Shown here: piece by piece, positions 25,424 to 35,062 of the stretch
Numbering within the stretch: the first letter of the stretch is position 1
Layout: each line of letters begins with the position of its first letter
Assembly: GCA_002686265.1 (NCBI GenBank)
Contig: NZBA01000036.1
Location: 1 to 64,000, forward strand
From: Planctomycetota bacterium
GTDB lineage: Bacteria; Planctomycetota; UBA1135; GCA-002686595
Reading direction: 5' to 3'
Length of the DNA: 64,000 bases
Translations under genes and position numbers: made by a program
The notes under the pieces: model-generated
Databases searched by the model: none
Told to the model about the DNA's origin: nothing
Seen by the model: the letters and a program-made list of their open reading frames with translations, nothing else

Positions 25424-26602
25424 TCAGGCCCGCTCGTTCGCCGCCGCCAGGGCCCGTGTCGCGTCCCCGATCAGGTCGTCGGCGTGCTCGATGCCCACCG
25501 ACAGGCGCACGAGCCCGTCAGCCAGCCCGGCGGCGCGGCGCTCGGCGGCGGGGATGGCGGCGTGCGTCATGCTCGTGGGCACCTCGACCAGGGACTCGAC
25601 TCCGCCCAGGGACTCGGCCAGGGTGAAGATGCGCGTCGCCACGGCGAAGGCGTCGGCCGCCGCGACGCCGCCGGCGAGCTCGAAGGAGAGCATGCCGCCG
25701 AAGTCCGCCATCTGGCGCGCCGCCAGCTCGTGCTGGGGATGGCTCGCGAGGCCGGGGTAGATCACGCGCTCGACCGTCGGTTGGGCCTCGAGGAACTCCG
25801 CTAGCGCCCGAGCGTTGGCGCAGTGGCGGTCCATGCGCACCGGCAGGGTCTTGATGCCGCGCAGCACGAGGAAGCTCGAGAGGGCCTCGAGGCAGCCGCC
25901 GACGCTGTTCTGGAAGAAGGCCAGCTCCTCGCGCAAGGCCTCGTCTCGGCCGACGAGCGCCCCGGCGATGACGTCGGAGTGGCCGCCGAGGTACTTGCTC
26001 ATCGAGTGCACCACGATGTCGGCGCCGAGCTCGAGGGGCCGCTGCAGGTAGGGCGTGGCGAAGGTGTTGTCGACGACCGCGAGGGCGCCGCCGGCGTGGG
26101 CGATCTCCGCCACCGCGGCGACGTCGCACAGCCTGAGCAGCGGGTTGCTCGGCGTTTCGACGAAGACGAAGCGCGTCCGCTCGCGCATCGCCGAGCGCAC
26201 CGCGTCGGTGTCGGCGGCATCCACCAGTGTGAAGCCGATTCCGTAGCGCTCGAAGACCCTCTTGAAGATGCGGTAGGTGCCGCCGTAGAGGTCGTTGCCG
26301 CCGATGACGTGGTCGCCGGGGACGAGCTTGTCGAGCAGGGCGTTGGTGGCGGCCATCCCCGAGGCGAAGCACAGGCCCCATTCGCCGCCCTCGAGGGAGG
26401 CGACATTCTCCTCCAGGCACAGGCGCGTGGGGTTGGTCGTTCGCGAGTACTCATAGCCCTCACGCGGCGCGGCCGGCGCGTCCTGCTCGTAGGTCGTCGT
26501 CAAGTACACAGGCGGCATCACGGCGCCGTTGTGCGGGTCGGATTCCTGGCCGGCATGGATGGCGCGCGTCTCGAAGCGACCGTGGTCGTTGCGGATTCTC
26601 AT
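25424..26602 (-). CDS. cystathionine gamma-synthase/lyase family enzyme
   Basis: 392 residues. A PLP enzyme of the Cys/Met metabolism family, with 'YEYSRTTNPTR' (phosphate contact from the neighbouring subunit), 'FASGMAATNALLD', 'VDNTFATPYLQRPL' and the PLP lysine in 'VHSMSKYLGGHSDVIAG'. It could make cystathionine from an activated homoserine or split cystathionine; these activities cannot be told apart by eye. It is a single gene divergent from the GT39-like gene. I see no SAM riboswitch upstream. Confidence 0.88.
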   Translation of the reverse strand: MRIRNDHGRFETRAIHAGQESDPHNGAVMPPVYLTTTYEQDAPAAPREGYEYSRTTNPTRLCLEENVASLEGGEWGLCFASGMAATNALLDKLVPGDHVIGGNDLYGGTYRIFKRVFERYGIGFTLVDAADTDAVRSAMRERTRFVFVETPSNPLLRLCDVAAVAEIAHAGGALAVVDNTFATPYLQRPLELGADIVVHSMSKYLGGHSDVIAGALVGRDEALREELAFFQNSVGGCLEALSSFLVLRGIKTLPVRMDRHCANARALAEFLEAQPTVERVIYPGLASHPQHELAARQMADFGGMLSFELAGGVAAADAFAVATRIFTLAESLGGVESLVEVPTSMTHAAIPAAERRAAGLADGLVRLSVGIEHADDLIGDATRALAAANERA

Positions 26603-26914
26603 GATCGGTGGGGGCTGTGTTGCGTCGGGCGGGCGGCGAGTCTAGCCCGCGCTTGTCGCGAGCCTCCACGCCAGAACCCGCAATCCTCCGCTCCGCCGGC
26701 CCCGCGGGCGACCCCGTCGGGCCGTCGAGGAAGCCGACGATACGGGAGCCACCCCAGCGAGCGGGAGACCGGCGGAGCGGGGCGCTCGCGCACTCCGGCG
26801 TGGACGGTCACGGGGGGAGCGGGCGCGTTCGAGTCGCCCGCGAGGCTTCGCGCCCCGGCGATTGCGCTTTACGGCGTGAAGGCCCGCGAGGGAGGCACGC
26901 TAGAATCCCGGCTC
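26603..26914. other. divergent intergenic region (312 bases)
   Basis: Lies between the trans-sulfuration gene and the GT39-like gene. It contains a TAGAAT box at 26901-26906 facing right and a CTAGACT-type AT-containing patch near 26640 that may serve the minus-strand gene. No hairpin with a T-run, riboswitch or ORF with a recognisable product is seen. Confidence 0.45.
26901..26906 (+). promoter_or_regulatory. -10 box immediately before GT39-like start
   Basis: TAGAAT ends eight bases before the ATG at 26915, so transcription would begin at or next to the start codon. A -35 is poor. The arrangement resembles those before the response regulator and fusA in this window. Confidence 0.45.
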
Positions 26915-28630
26915 ATGGGCGCGGCCAAGGAAACGGAGGGAGCGCAGACCCTGCGGGCCGCCGTGGCCGTCTGCCTGCTGGGGTTGTTCTGGACGCTTCC
27001 GATGGGCAACGCCAGCGCCTGGGGCTGGGACGAGTCGATGCACTCGGAGTTGCCCGCCGTGCGCGTGCTGCTGGGCGCGACCTCTGGAGAGTGGCGCTCG
27101 GTCTCCGACGCCATCCACGGCTGCAACCAGTACCCCTTCGTTTGGCCGCTCTGCCTGGCCCTCGTGCAGGCGGTGTTCGGCGTGAGTGAGTTCGCCTGCC
27201 GCGTCGCCGGCACCTGGATCTGGTGCTTCGGCCTGCTCGGTCTGTTCGAGCTCACCCGCGCCGTCGTGGCGCGTCGGCGCGGAGGGGGGGCGGCCCGCCG
27301 CGGCGACGACCTGGCGCCCTGGCTCGCCTTGGGACTGGGCGCCCTCTCGCCCCTGCCGTTGGCCTACTCCGGCACGCTCTTCCTCGAGGTGCCCTTCGCC
27401 GCCGGCGCCGTCTGGGCCCTGCGCGCCTGGGTGCGCCGCGACGGAGGCGCGCGCCGCGACCTGGCCGCCGGGGCCTGGCTGGCCGTGGCCTTCTTCACCA
27501 AGTTCAACTACGGCCTGATGCTCGGAGCCGGCTGCGCGGCGGCCTGGATCCTCGAGGGAGGAGCGGCCCTGCGTGCGGGACGGGTCGGACCCTGGCTGAA
27601 GGCCGGCGCGGGCCTGGCCGCCGTCCCCGCCCTGGCCTTCGCCTGGTGGTTCCTCCTGCCGTTCCCCGAGGGTGCCGAGACCGCCGCGCGCCACCGGGCG
27701 GCCTTTGGCTCGTTCCTGGGCGGCAACCGCGACATGGTGCCGACCCCCGCGGGTGTCCGCATCTTGCATTGGGCCTGCTTCTTCTCTTTCAGCGCGCGCC
27801 TGCTGGCGGTGCAGCTCGCGGGCGTGATCGTCACCCTGCGCGGCGCCCTGCGCCCAGAGCTGCGCGTCCTGTGGCTCAGCCTGGCGGCGATGACGGTCCC
27901 CCTGTGGTCGCACCCCTTCCACCTCGACCGCTTCCTGATTCCCGCCGGCCCTGCCTTGTGGGCCTTGGCGGCCCTGGGCCTGGCGCGCCTGCTCCCCTCC
28001 GGCGCCCGATGGCGCGCCGTTTGCCTGGGGGGCGCGGCCGCGGCCGTGTTCTCCTACCCCGAGCACGACGCCCGAACCCTATCGCAGACCACGCGCCTGG
28101 CGGCGACCGCGCCCGCCGTGCGCGCCTTGCAGCTGGACACCTTCCGCGGCTGGCGGAACCTCACCGCCGGCCGGCCCCTACCGACAGCCGGTCTCGCCCG
28201 TGAGGAGCACGACGCCCTCAGCGACCTCGTGGCGAGCGAGGTGGCCGCGACCGAGCGCGTCGGCTGGCTGGGGCTCTCGTCGGGCTACTCGCCCGCCGCC
28301 ATCCATCTCGCCCTCCTGGAGCGCGGTGGTCCGCCCGAGCGCCTGCTGCGCGACGCGCACCGGACGATGGACGTGACCTTCGAGGGCGTCGACCCCGGTT
28401 GGGACGACGAGCGCCTCGCGGCCTGGGCCGCGGAGTTCGACGTCATCCTGTTCACCGATCCCCCGGACCTGCGCGCCCGCCGCGCACGCGCCTTCATCAG
28501 CGACTACCAGCGCCGCCTGGTGGCGAATCTCGGCTGGCCCCACGAGGTGCTGGGGAGCGTCGAGCTCTCGCGCCGCCGGCCCGAACCCCTCTCCGTGAAG
28601 GTCTACGCGTGCCGCCCGCCGATCCGCTGA
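26915..28630 (+). CDS. GT39-like multi-spanning membrane glycosyltransferase
   Basis: 571 residues from ATG 26915. After the first helix comes 'WGWDESMHSELPAVR', matching the acidic D-E motif in the first periplasmic loop of GT-C (ArnT/PMT, GT39) enzymes. About ten hydrophobic segments follow (to about residue 400), then a soluble C-terminal part of about 170 residues ('GWLGLSSGYSPAAIHLALLERGG', 'FDVILFTDPPDL'). GT39-type enzymes move sugars from polyprenyl-phosphate carriers outside the inner membrane. The acceptor is unknown. Its end overlaps the mutS2 start by 22 bases. Confidence 0.7.
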   Translation: MGAAKETEGAQTLRAAVAVCLLGLFWTLPMGNASAWGWDESMHSELPAVRVLLGATSGEWRSVSDAIHGCNQYPFVWPLCLALVQAVFGVSEFACRVAGTWIWCFGLLGLFELTRAVVARRRGGGAARRGDDLAPWLALGLGALSPLPLAYSGTLFLEVPFAAGAVWALRAWVRRDGGARRDLAAGAWLAVAFFTKFNYGLMLGAGCAAAWILEGGAALRAGRVGPWLKAGAGLAAVPALAFAWWFLLPFPEGAETAARHRAAFGSFLGGNRDMVPTPAGVRILHWACFFSFSARLLAVQLAGVIVTLRGALRPELRVLWLSLAAMTVPLWSHPFHLDRFLIPAGPALWALAALGLARLLPSGARWRAVCLGGAAAAVFSYPEHDARTLSQTTRLAATAPAVRALQLDTFRGWRNLTAGRPLPTAGLAREEHDALSDLVASEVAATERVGWLGLSSGYSPAAIHLALLERGGPPERLLRDAHRTMDVTFEGVDPGWDDERLAAWAAEFDVILFTDPPDLRARRARAFISDYQRRLVANLGWPHEVLGSVELSRRRPEPLSVKVYACRPPIR

Positions 28631-30690
28631 GCGCCTTCGCGGCGGCGACCCTGGACCTGCCGGCCCTGCAGGAAGTCCTGGTGGCGTTCGTGGAGACCTC
28701 GCTCGGCGCGCGCGCCGTGCGCGAGCTCGCTCCGCTCGCGTCCGACGAGGTGCGCGACGCCTTGGCGCGCGTAGGGGAGATCGAGCTCCTCGAGCGCGCC
28801 GGGGAACGGCTCGGCTTGGGCGGTGTGACCGACCCGGCGCCGCTGGTGGAAGCGGCCCGCGAGGGACCCCTGGACGAGGCGGAGGTCGCCCGCCTGCGCG
28901 GCTTCCTGGCGGCGGTCGAGCGCCTGGGGCACTGGCTCGAGCGGCGCGCGGGGGAGTGTCCGCGCCTGGGCCGGCTGGGAGCGGACCTGCCGGACCTCTC
29001 GGCCCTGCGCGAGCGCGTGGACGCGGTGGTGGACGAGCGCGGGCGCGTCGTCGACACCGCGTCGCCCCTGTTGGCGCGCCTGCGCAGCGAGGAGCGCGAG
29101 CTGGCGCGCAAGATCGACAGCACCCTGCGCCACCTCGCCACGCGCGACGGGCTCAAGCAGCACCTCTCCGACCACCGGCCCCACCTGCGCGGCGGGCGGC
29201 TGTGCCTGGCGGTCAAGGCCCAGAGCTCCGGCCGCGTGCGGGGCATCGTTCACGATCGCTCGCAGAGCGATCGCACGGCCTTCATCGAGCCGCGCGAGGC
29301 GGTCGAGCCCCAGAACCGCCTGGCGGATTGCCGCACCGAGGAGCGCCGTGAGCTGGCGCGGATCCTGAGCGAGCTGGCGCGCGACATCGGGCGCGAGGCG
29401 GAGCGGGTGGGGCTCGCGGCGAAGCTCCTCGCGCGGCTGGAGCTGGCCCTGGTGTCGGCGCGCTTCGCGGAGGCCTTCGAGGCACGCGTGCCCCTGCTCC
29501 CCGGTGAAGCCGGCGCGTCGCCCGGCCTGCTCCTGCGCTCGGCGCGCCACCCGCTGTTGATGGAGGAACTGCGCCGCGGGCGTCTGGCCGAGGTCGTCCC
29601 CATCGACCTGCGCCTGGGGGAGGACTTCGACCTGCTGGTCATCACCGGCCCCAACACCGGCGGCAAGACCCTGGCGCTCAAGACCGCCGGTCTCCTGGTG
29701 CTGATGACGCGCCTGGGGCTGCCACTTCCCTGCGCCGAGGGAACGACCGTGCCGCTCTACGCTGGCATCGCTGCCGACATCGGCGACGAGCAGGAGCTCA
29801 GCCAGAGCCTCTCGACCTTCTCGTCGCACCTGTTGCGCATTCGAGCCGGCCTGGAGCGGGCAGACGCGGACACCCTGGTGTTGATCGACGAGCTGGGCGG
29901 GGGGACCGACCCCGACGAGGGGGCGGCCCTGGGGGACGCGATCCTCTCCGAGCTGCTCGCGCGCGGGGCGCCGCCCCTGGTCAGCACGCATCTAGGGCGC
30001 CTCAAGGAGTTCGCCTACCGCAACAAGCGGGCGGAGAACGCCTGCGCGGAGTTCGACCTGGAGACCCTCGCTCCGCGCTACCGCCTGGTGATCGGGATCC
30101 CCGGCGATTCGGCTGCGCTGATCATCGCGCGGCGGCTGGGCCTCTCCGCCGAGCTCTGCGATGCCGCCGGCGAGCGCCTGGAGCGGCGCGACGAGCAGGT
30201 GTCCGCGCTCCTGGCGGAGGTGCGCGACGTGCGTACCGAGGCCGAACGGGTGCGCAGCTTGGCGGAGTCGCGCCTGGCGGACGCCGCTCAGGTTTCGCGC
30301 GAGGCGGGCAGCCTGCGTGATGACCTCGAGCGCCGCGGCGAACAGCTCGAGGCCGAGGCCCAGCGCGGCCTCGAGGAGCGTGTGCGCGAGGCGCGCGGGG
30401 CCCTGCTGCGTGCCGAGGCGCTCCTCGAGCAGGTCCCCGGCCGCCAGCGAGCGCCCCTCGCCGCCGCCCTCGCCGACGCGGAGCGGGCCCTGACCAGCGC
30501 CTCGCTCACCGAGCGCCGCCAGGCCTTCTTGGAGGGCCTGAAGAAGGGCGACCTGGTGTACCTGCCGCGCTACCGCCGGCGCTGCCCGGTGCACAAGGTG
30601 GACCGCGCCGGCGAGGTGCTGGTCGTCAAGCTCGGCTCGGTCAAGCTCGAGGTGGCCTTCGGCGAGGTCACGCCCTTCGAGAGTCTCTGA
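28609..30690 (+). CDS. mutS2: MutS2 family protein lacking the Smr domain
   Basis: 693 residues from a GTG at 28609. No closer ATG fits the conserved 'TLDLPALQEVLVAFV' start. Order: clamp/core helices (about 1-300, with 'KAQSSGRVRGIVHDRSQSDRTAFIEP'), ATPase domain with Walker A 'ITGPNTGGKTLALKT', Walker B 'LVLIDELGGGTDPDEGAAL' and 'STHLGRLKEFAY', then a long coiled coil (about 515-630) and a short KOW-like end 'KKGDLVYLPRYRR'. Usual MutS2 is about 780 residues and ends in an Smr nuclease; here translation stops at 'TPFESL' before it. MutS2 acts on branched DNA or on collided ribosomes, and without Smr only the ATPase/splitting role is likely. Confidence 0.88.
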   Translation: MPPADPLSAFAAATLDLPALQEVLVAFVETSLGARAVRELAPLASDEVRDALARVGEIELLERAGERLGLGGVTDPAPLVEAAREGPLDEAEVARLRGFLAAVERLGHWLERRAGECPRLGRLGADLPDLSALRERVDAVVDERGRVVDTASPLLARLRSEERELARKIDSTLRHLATRDGLKQHLSDHRPHLRGGRLCLAVKAQSSGRVRGIVHDRSQSDRTAFIEPREAVEPQNRLADCRTEERRELARILSELARDIGREAERVGLAAKLLARLELALVSARFAEAFEARVPLLPGEAGASPGLLLRSARHPLLMEELRRGRLAEVVPIDLRLGEDFDLLVITGPNTGGKTLALKTAGLLVLMTRLGLPLPCAEGTTVPLYAGIAADIGDEQELSQSLSTFSSHLLRIRAGLERADADTLVLIDELGGGTDPDEGAALGDAILSELLARGAPPLVSTHLGRLKEFAYRNKRAENACAEFDLETLAPRYRLVIGIPGDSAALIIARRLGLSAELCDAAGERLERRDEQVSALLAEVRDVRTEAERVRSLAESRLADAAQVSREAGSLRDDLERRGEQLEAEAQRGLEERVREARGALLRAEALLEQVPGRQRAPLAAALADAERALTSASLTERRQAFLEGLKKGDLVYLPRYRRRCPVHKVDRAGEVLVVKLGSVKLEVAFGEVTPFESL

Positions 30691-30710
30691 GCGCTTCGCG
30701 CCCCGATCCG

Positions 30711-30716
30711 TATACT
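30711..30716 (+). promoter_or_regulatory. -10 box immediately before response regulator start
   Basis: TATACT, a five-of-six -10 match, ends eight bases before the ATG at 30725. CTGAGC, 18 bases upstream and overlapping the mutS2 stop, could serve as a weak -35. This implies a leaderless or nearly leaderless transcript. Confidence 0.5.
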
Positions 30717-30724
30717 CTCCGCCG

Positions 30725-31111
30725 ATGGCCGACCTGTTGCTGGTGGATGACGATGCGCGCCTGGCCGAGCTCTGCGCTTGGTTTCTCGCCAGGAGCGGGC
30801 ACGAGGTGCGGACGGCGGGCTCCTACCGCGAGGCGCGCGAGCTGCTCGCCGAGCGCGTGCCGCAGCTGATGCTGGCCGACCTCGACCTGGGGGCCGAGAG
30901 CGGGCGCGTGGAGCTGCGGAATCTGGCGGCCGAGGGCCTCCTGCCGCCCACCCTGGTCGTCTCCGGCTACCTCGACGCCGCCCTCGGCGCGGAGCTCGAG
31001 GCCATCGAGAACGTGTGCGGGACCCTCCCCAAGCCCTTCGACCCCGGCGAGCTGGCGACGCGCGTCGAGCTCTGCCTGGCGCGGGAGACGGCGGCGGAAG
31101 GGGGAGGGTGA
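30725..31111 (+). CDS. single-domain response regulator
   Basis: 128 residues, receiver domain only. Acidic pocket D8-D9 ('LLLVDDDARL'), phospho-acceptor D52 ('LMLADLDLG'), S80 at the switch position ('LVVSGYL') and K103 ('LPKPFDP') are all in place, so it should be phosphorylated. There is no output domain; it may relay phosphate or act by protein contact. No histidine kinase is next to it. The stop overlaps the aroC start (GTGA), an odd functional pairing. Confidence 0.88.
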   Translation: MADLLLVDDDARLAELCAWFLARSGHEVRTAGSYREARELLAERVPQLMLADLDLGAESGRVELRNLAAEGLLPPTLVVSGYLDAALGAELEAIENVCGTLPKPFDPGELATRVELCLARETAAEGGG

Positions 31112-32265
31112 GCGCCCTCGTCTGGCGCACCGCCGGCGAGTCCCACGGCGGGTCGCTGCTCGGGATCGTCGAGGGCATGCCGTCGGGCCTGCGCCTGTCG
31201 GCCGAGCGCGTGGACCGCGAGCTCGCCCGGCGGCAGGGGGGCTACGGCCGCGGCGGGCGCATGAAGATCGAGCGCGACCGCGTGGAGCTCCTCGCCGGCA
31301 CGCGCGGCGGCCTGACCCTCGGCTCGCCGATCGCCTTTCGCCTGCCCAACCGCGACGACTCGATCGAGAAGCTCGGTGTGCCCGCCAGCGCACGTCCGGG
31401 GCACGCCGATCTCGCTGGCTGCCAGAAGCACGGTCACCGCGATCCGCGGGCGATCATGGAGCGTGCCAGCGCGCGCGAAACCGCCGCGCGGGTCGCGGCC
31501 GGAGGCATCGCGCGCCAGCTGCTCGAGCACCTCGGGATCGAGGTCTTCGCCCACGTGGTGGAGCTAGGCGGTGTGCGCGCCGACGCGGGTGCCTTCGAGG
31601 CCGCCGGCGAGCGGCGCGATGCCCTGCGCGCGGCGAGTGCGTTCACTTGTCTCGCCTCGGAGTGCGAGGAGCCCATGCGTGCCGCCATCGACGCGGCGCG
31701 CGAGGCGGGGGACACCCTCGGCGGGATCTTCGAGGTGCGGGCGGTGGGCCTGCCTCCCGGCCTGGGAGGCTACGCGGCCGCCGGCGAGCGCTTGACCGGC
31801 CGCATCGGCGGCGCCCTGCTATCGATCCCGGCCATCAAGGGCGTGGAGTTCGGCCTGGGCTTCGAGGCCGCCCGTCGCCCGGGCTCGGCGGTTCACGATC
31901 CGATCCGCCTGTGCGGAGAACGGAATGGCGAGGGGCGCTGGGGCCGCTTCGAGCGCACGACGAACGCCGCGGGGGGTCTGGAAGGCGGGATGACGACCGG
32001 CGAGCCCCTGGTGGTGCGGGCGGCCATGAAGCCCATCTCGACTCTGCGCCGCGGCTTGCCGACGGTGGACTTCGAGACGGGAGCGACCGTGGAGTCGACC
32101 TGGCAGCGCTCGGACGTGAGCGCGGTGCCGGCAGCCGGGGTCGTGGGGGAGGCCATGGTGGCCCTGGAGCTGGCGGCGGTGGTGCGCGAGCAGTTCGGCG
32201 GAGACTCCCTGGCCCAGCTCGAACGCGCTTGGGAGGCCTATCGGGCGGAGCTGGACGGGATCTGA
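31108..32265 (+). CDS. aroC: chorismate synthase
   Basis: 385 residues from a GTG overlapping the upstream stop by four bases. It makes chorismate from EPSP with reduced FMN, the last shikimate step. Signatures are 'GESHGGSLLGIVEGMPSGL' at the start, 'RPGHADLAGCQKHGHRDPRAIMERASARETAARVAAG' (split across adjacent blocks) and near the end 'GGLEGGMTTGEPLVVRAAMKPIST'. The active-site His in 'GESHG' and 'KHGHRD' are kept. It is of normal length. It ends 42 bases before the tRNA-tuf promoter. Confidence 0.96.
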   Translation: MSALVWRTAGESHGGSLLGIVEGMPSGLRLSAERVDRELARRQGGYGRGGRMKIERDRVELLAGTRGGLTLGSPIAFRLPNRDDSIEKLGVPASARPGHADLAGCQKHGHRDPRAIMERASARETAARVAAGGIARQLLEHLGIEVFAHVVELGGVRADAGAFEAAGERRDALRAASAFTCLASECEEPMRAAIDAAREAGDTLGGIFEVRAVGLPPGLGGYAAAGERLTGRIGGALLSIPAIKGVEFGLGFEAARRPGSAVHDPIRLCGERNGEGRWGRFERTTNAAGGLEGGMTTGEPLVVRAAMKPISTLRRGLPTVDFETGATVESTWQRSDVSAVPAAGVVGEAMVALELAAVVREQFGGDSLAQLERAWEAYRAELDGI

Positions 32266-32306
32266 GAGCCCTTTGGACCTCCCGCGAGGGATTCACGACC
32301 CGACTC

Positions 32307-32334
32307 TTGACCCGGGCGACGCGACGCGTACCAT
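32307..32334 (+). promoter_or_regulatory. promoter of the tRNA-tuf operon
   Basis: TTGACC and TACCAT separated by 16 bases lie 83 bases before the first tRNA. This is the only good sigma-70-like pair between aroC and the tRNAs, and the spacing fits a transcript through tRNA-Thr to tuf and beyond. Confidence 0.5.
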
Positions 32335-32416
32335 ACCGCGCTCCTTCAACCGCCCGAGGGACTCAACCAGCCCACGCCGGGGAGTCCTGCTCTCGCCGGC
32401 GGCCCGCTGGTTGCAC

Positions 32417-32492
32417 GCCAGCGTAGCTCAGTTGGCAGAGCACCTGATTTGTAATCAGGCGGTCGCGAGTTCGAGTCTCGCCGCTGGCTCCA
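32417..32492 (+). tRNA. tRNA-Thr(TGT)
   Basis: 76 bases including an encoded CCA. Acceptor stem GCCAGCG pairs with CGCTGGC. D-arm AGCTCAGTTGGCAGAGC, anticodon stem CCTGA/TCAGG with loop TTTGTAA (anticodon TGT) and T-loop TTCGAGT are normal. First of four tRNAs before tuf. Confidence 0.97.
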
Positions 32493-32795
32493 GCGGCGGG
32501 TCGGTCTCGGCGGGCGAAGGGGACCGCGCTCCGGCGTGGCTGTTCACTGGAAACGAAGATCACTGGATGACACGGGAGCGGTGAGCGCCCGCCGGCCCAT
32601 GAAAGTGGGCGGCACGGCGCCCGCGTCGGACCGGGCTCCGAGTGAGACGAGCCGAGTGCGCGTCGTCGCCATGCGCGCCGCGGAGTGAATGACGGCGTGG
32701 GCGGGGCCGACGCCTGCGCACTCCAGGCGGGCTGACTACTCGCCCTCCACGAGCGGTGCCGGCAGACACGCACCGAGAAAGACCCACATCCGGGC
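32493..32795. other. spacer between tRNA-Thr and tRNA-Tyr
   Basis: 303 bases of GC-rich sequence with no further cloverleaf, no ORF that I recognise and no clear terminator. It is unusually long for a tRNA operon spacer; it would be removed by processing if the four tRNAs share one transcript. Confidence 0.45.
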
Positions 32796-32880
<85 letters not shown>

Positions 32881-32934
32881 TCTACGAAGTACCGGCAAGC
32901 ACACCGGCGGACCACCCCACGGGCGGGCCCAGAA

Positions 32935-33008
32935 GCGGGCGTAGTTCAATGGTAGAACGTCAGCCTTCCAAGCTGATCGCGTGGGTTCGATTCCCATCGC
33001 CCGCTCCA
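32935..33008 (+). tRNA. tRNA-Gly(TCC)
   Basis: 74 bases with encoded CCA. Acceptor GCGGGCG pairs with CGCCCGC. Anticodon stem TCAGC/GCTGA encloses CTTCCAA (anticodon TCC). The D-arm TAGTTCAATGGTAGAA is typical of glycine tRNAs. Confidence 0.97.
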
Positions 33009-33011
33009 AAT

Positions 33012-33035
33012 CACCTGACGGCAAACCACCTGACG
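33012..33035 (+). repeat. short direct repeat between tRNA-Gly and tRNA-Thr
   Basis: CACCTGACG occurs at 33012-33020 and 33027-33035 (period 15 bases), with similar AAATC/AAACC flanks. It looks like a small tandem duplication in the spacer. Confidence 0.6.
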
Positions 33036-33090
33036 ACAAATCCGAGCACCCGGCGGGCACCCGGCACCGACGCCAGCCCGAAGCGGGCCA

Positions 33091-33165
<75 letters not shown>

Positions 33166-33519
33166 GAGACCCAGCTTCCAAAGCTACGCCCGACAGGACC
33201 CATCCGAGCCAGCCGGCGATGCACCTCGGCGGCGACGGAGAAGTACACCTTACCGAGCTCTTTCCAGCCGCAGCTCTTTCCAGCCGCTCTAGCTCATCCC
33301 GGCGGTGCTCCTCCTCCCAGGCCGCAGAACTCCCGCTCCCACCAGTGATCAAGACAGCGACGACCAGGACAGCCTGATCACCGAACAACTGATTCAAGAA
33401 CAACGAGTACGACCGAACGGCCCGACGCGGCGCTCAGCGCGGCGGCGGGCAGAGTCCAGAACCATTCCCTACCGACCCCACCCGCTGGGCATCGCCCACG
33501 AGCAACGAGTACCAAGAAC
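33166..33519 (+). other. tuf leader region (354 bases)
   Basis: Long untranslated stretch between tRNA-Thr(GGT) and tuf. It holds a perfect 16-base tandem repeat at 33256-33287 and short AC-rich stretches near 33340-33420 that stand out from the GC-rich background. I see no convincing -10/-35 pair, so tuf is probably co-transcribed with the tRNAs, though a weak internal promoter cannot be excluded. Confidence 0.45.
33256..33287 (+). repeat. 16-bp perfect tandem repeat in the tuf leader
   Basis: AGCTCTTTCCAGCCGC is present twice back to back (33256-33271 and 33272-33287). It lies in untranslated leader RNA. Confidence 0.85.
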
Positions 33520-34728
<1,209 letters not shown>

Positions 34729-34744
34729 TTCCGCTAACGGATCC

Positions 34745-34775
34745 CGCGAGAGGAAGGCCGGGCGCCTTCCCCGCG
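34745..34775 (+). terminator. hairpin downstream of tuf
   Basis: GGAAGGC (34752-34758) pairs with GCCTTCC (34764-34770) around a five-base loop, with an outer CGCG/CGCG extension. No T-run follows. It may act as a partial terminator or as an mRNA processing/stability element that sets tuf expression above rpmG-secE-nusG. Confidence 0.45.
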
Positions 34776-34861
34776 TGGGGGTCGGCACGGCGCCCGCGCG
34801 CCGCGCCCGGCCGCAGACGTGACGGTGCCCGCTGAAGACCGCGACCGCTGAAGATCCCCCG

Positions 34862-35020
34862 ATGAAGATCAAGGAACGATACGTATTCCTCGAGTGCACC
34901 GAGTGTAGGAACCGCAACTACACGACGCACAAGCGGCTGAAGGCCGCCTACAAGCTCGAGAAGAAGAAGTACTGCCGCTTCTGCAAGCGGCACACGTCCC
35001 ACAGGGAGAAGAAGCTCTAG
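34862..35020 (+). CDS. rpmG: 50S ribosomal protein L33
   Basis: 52 residues, too short for the ORF track. Sequence '[20 protein letters not shown]' through '[17 protein letters not shown]' matches L33. Both zinc-ribbon Cys pairs are present (CxxC and CxxC), so this is the zinc-binding form. It sits in its usual place between tuf and secE. No tRNA-Trp is found between rpmG and secE, where many bacteria have one. Confidence 0.95.
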   Translation: MKIKERYVFLECTECRNRNYTTHKRLKAAYKLEKKKYCRFCKRHTSHREKKL

Positions 35021-35062
35021 TCGCCCCCCCCTCGCGGGCGGACGAAACGGAGGTTCCCAGGC

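Noticed and set aside
26603-26760. SAM riboswitch before the trans-sulfuration gene
   Set aside because: No conserved SAM-I stem or K-turn sequence could be seen on the minus strand.
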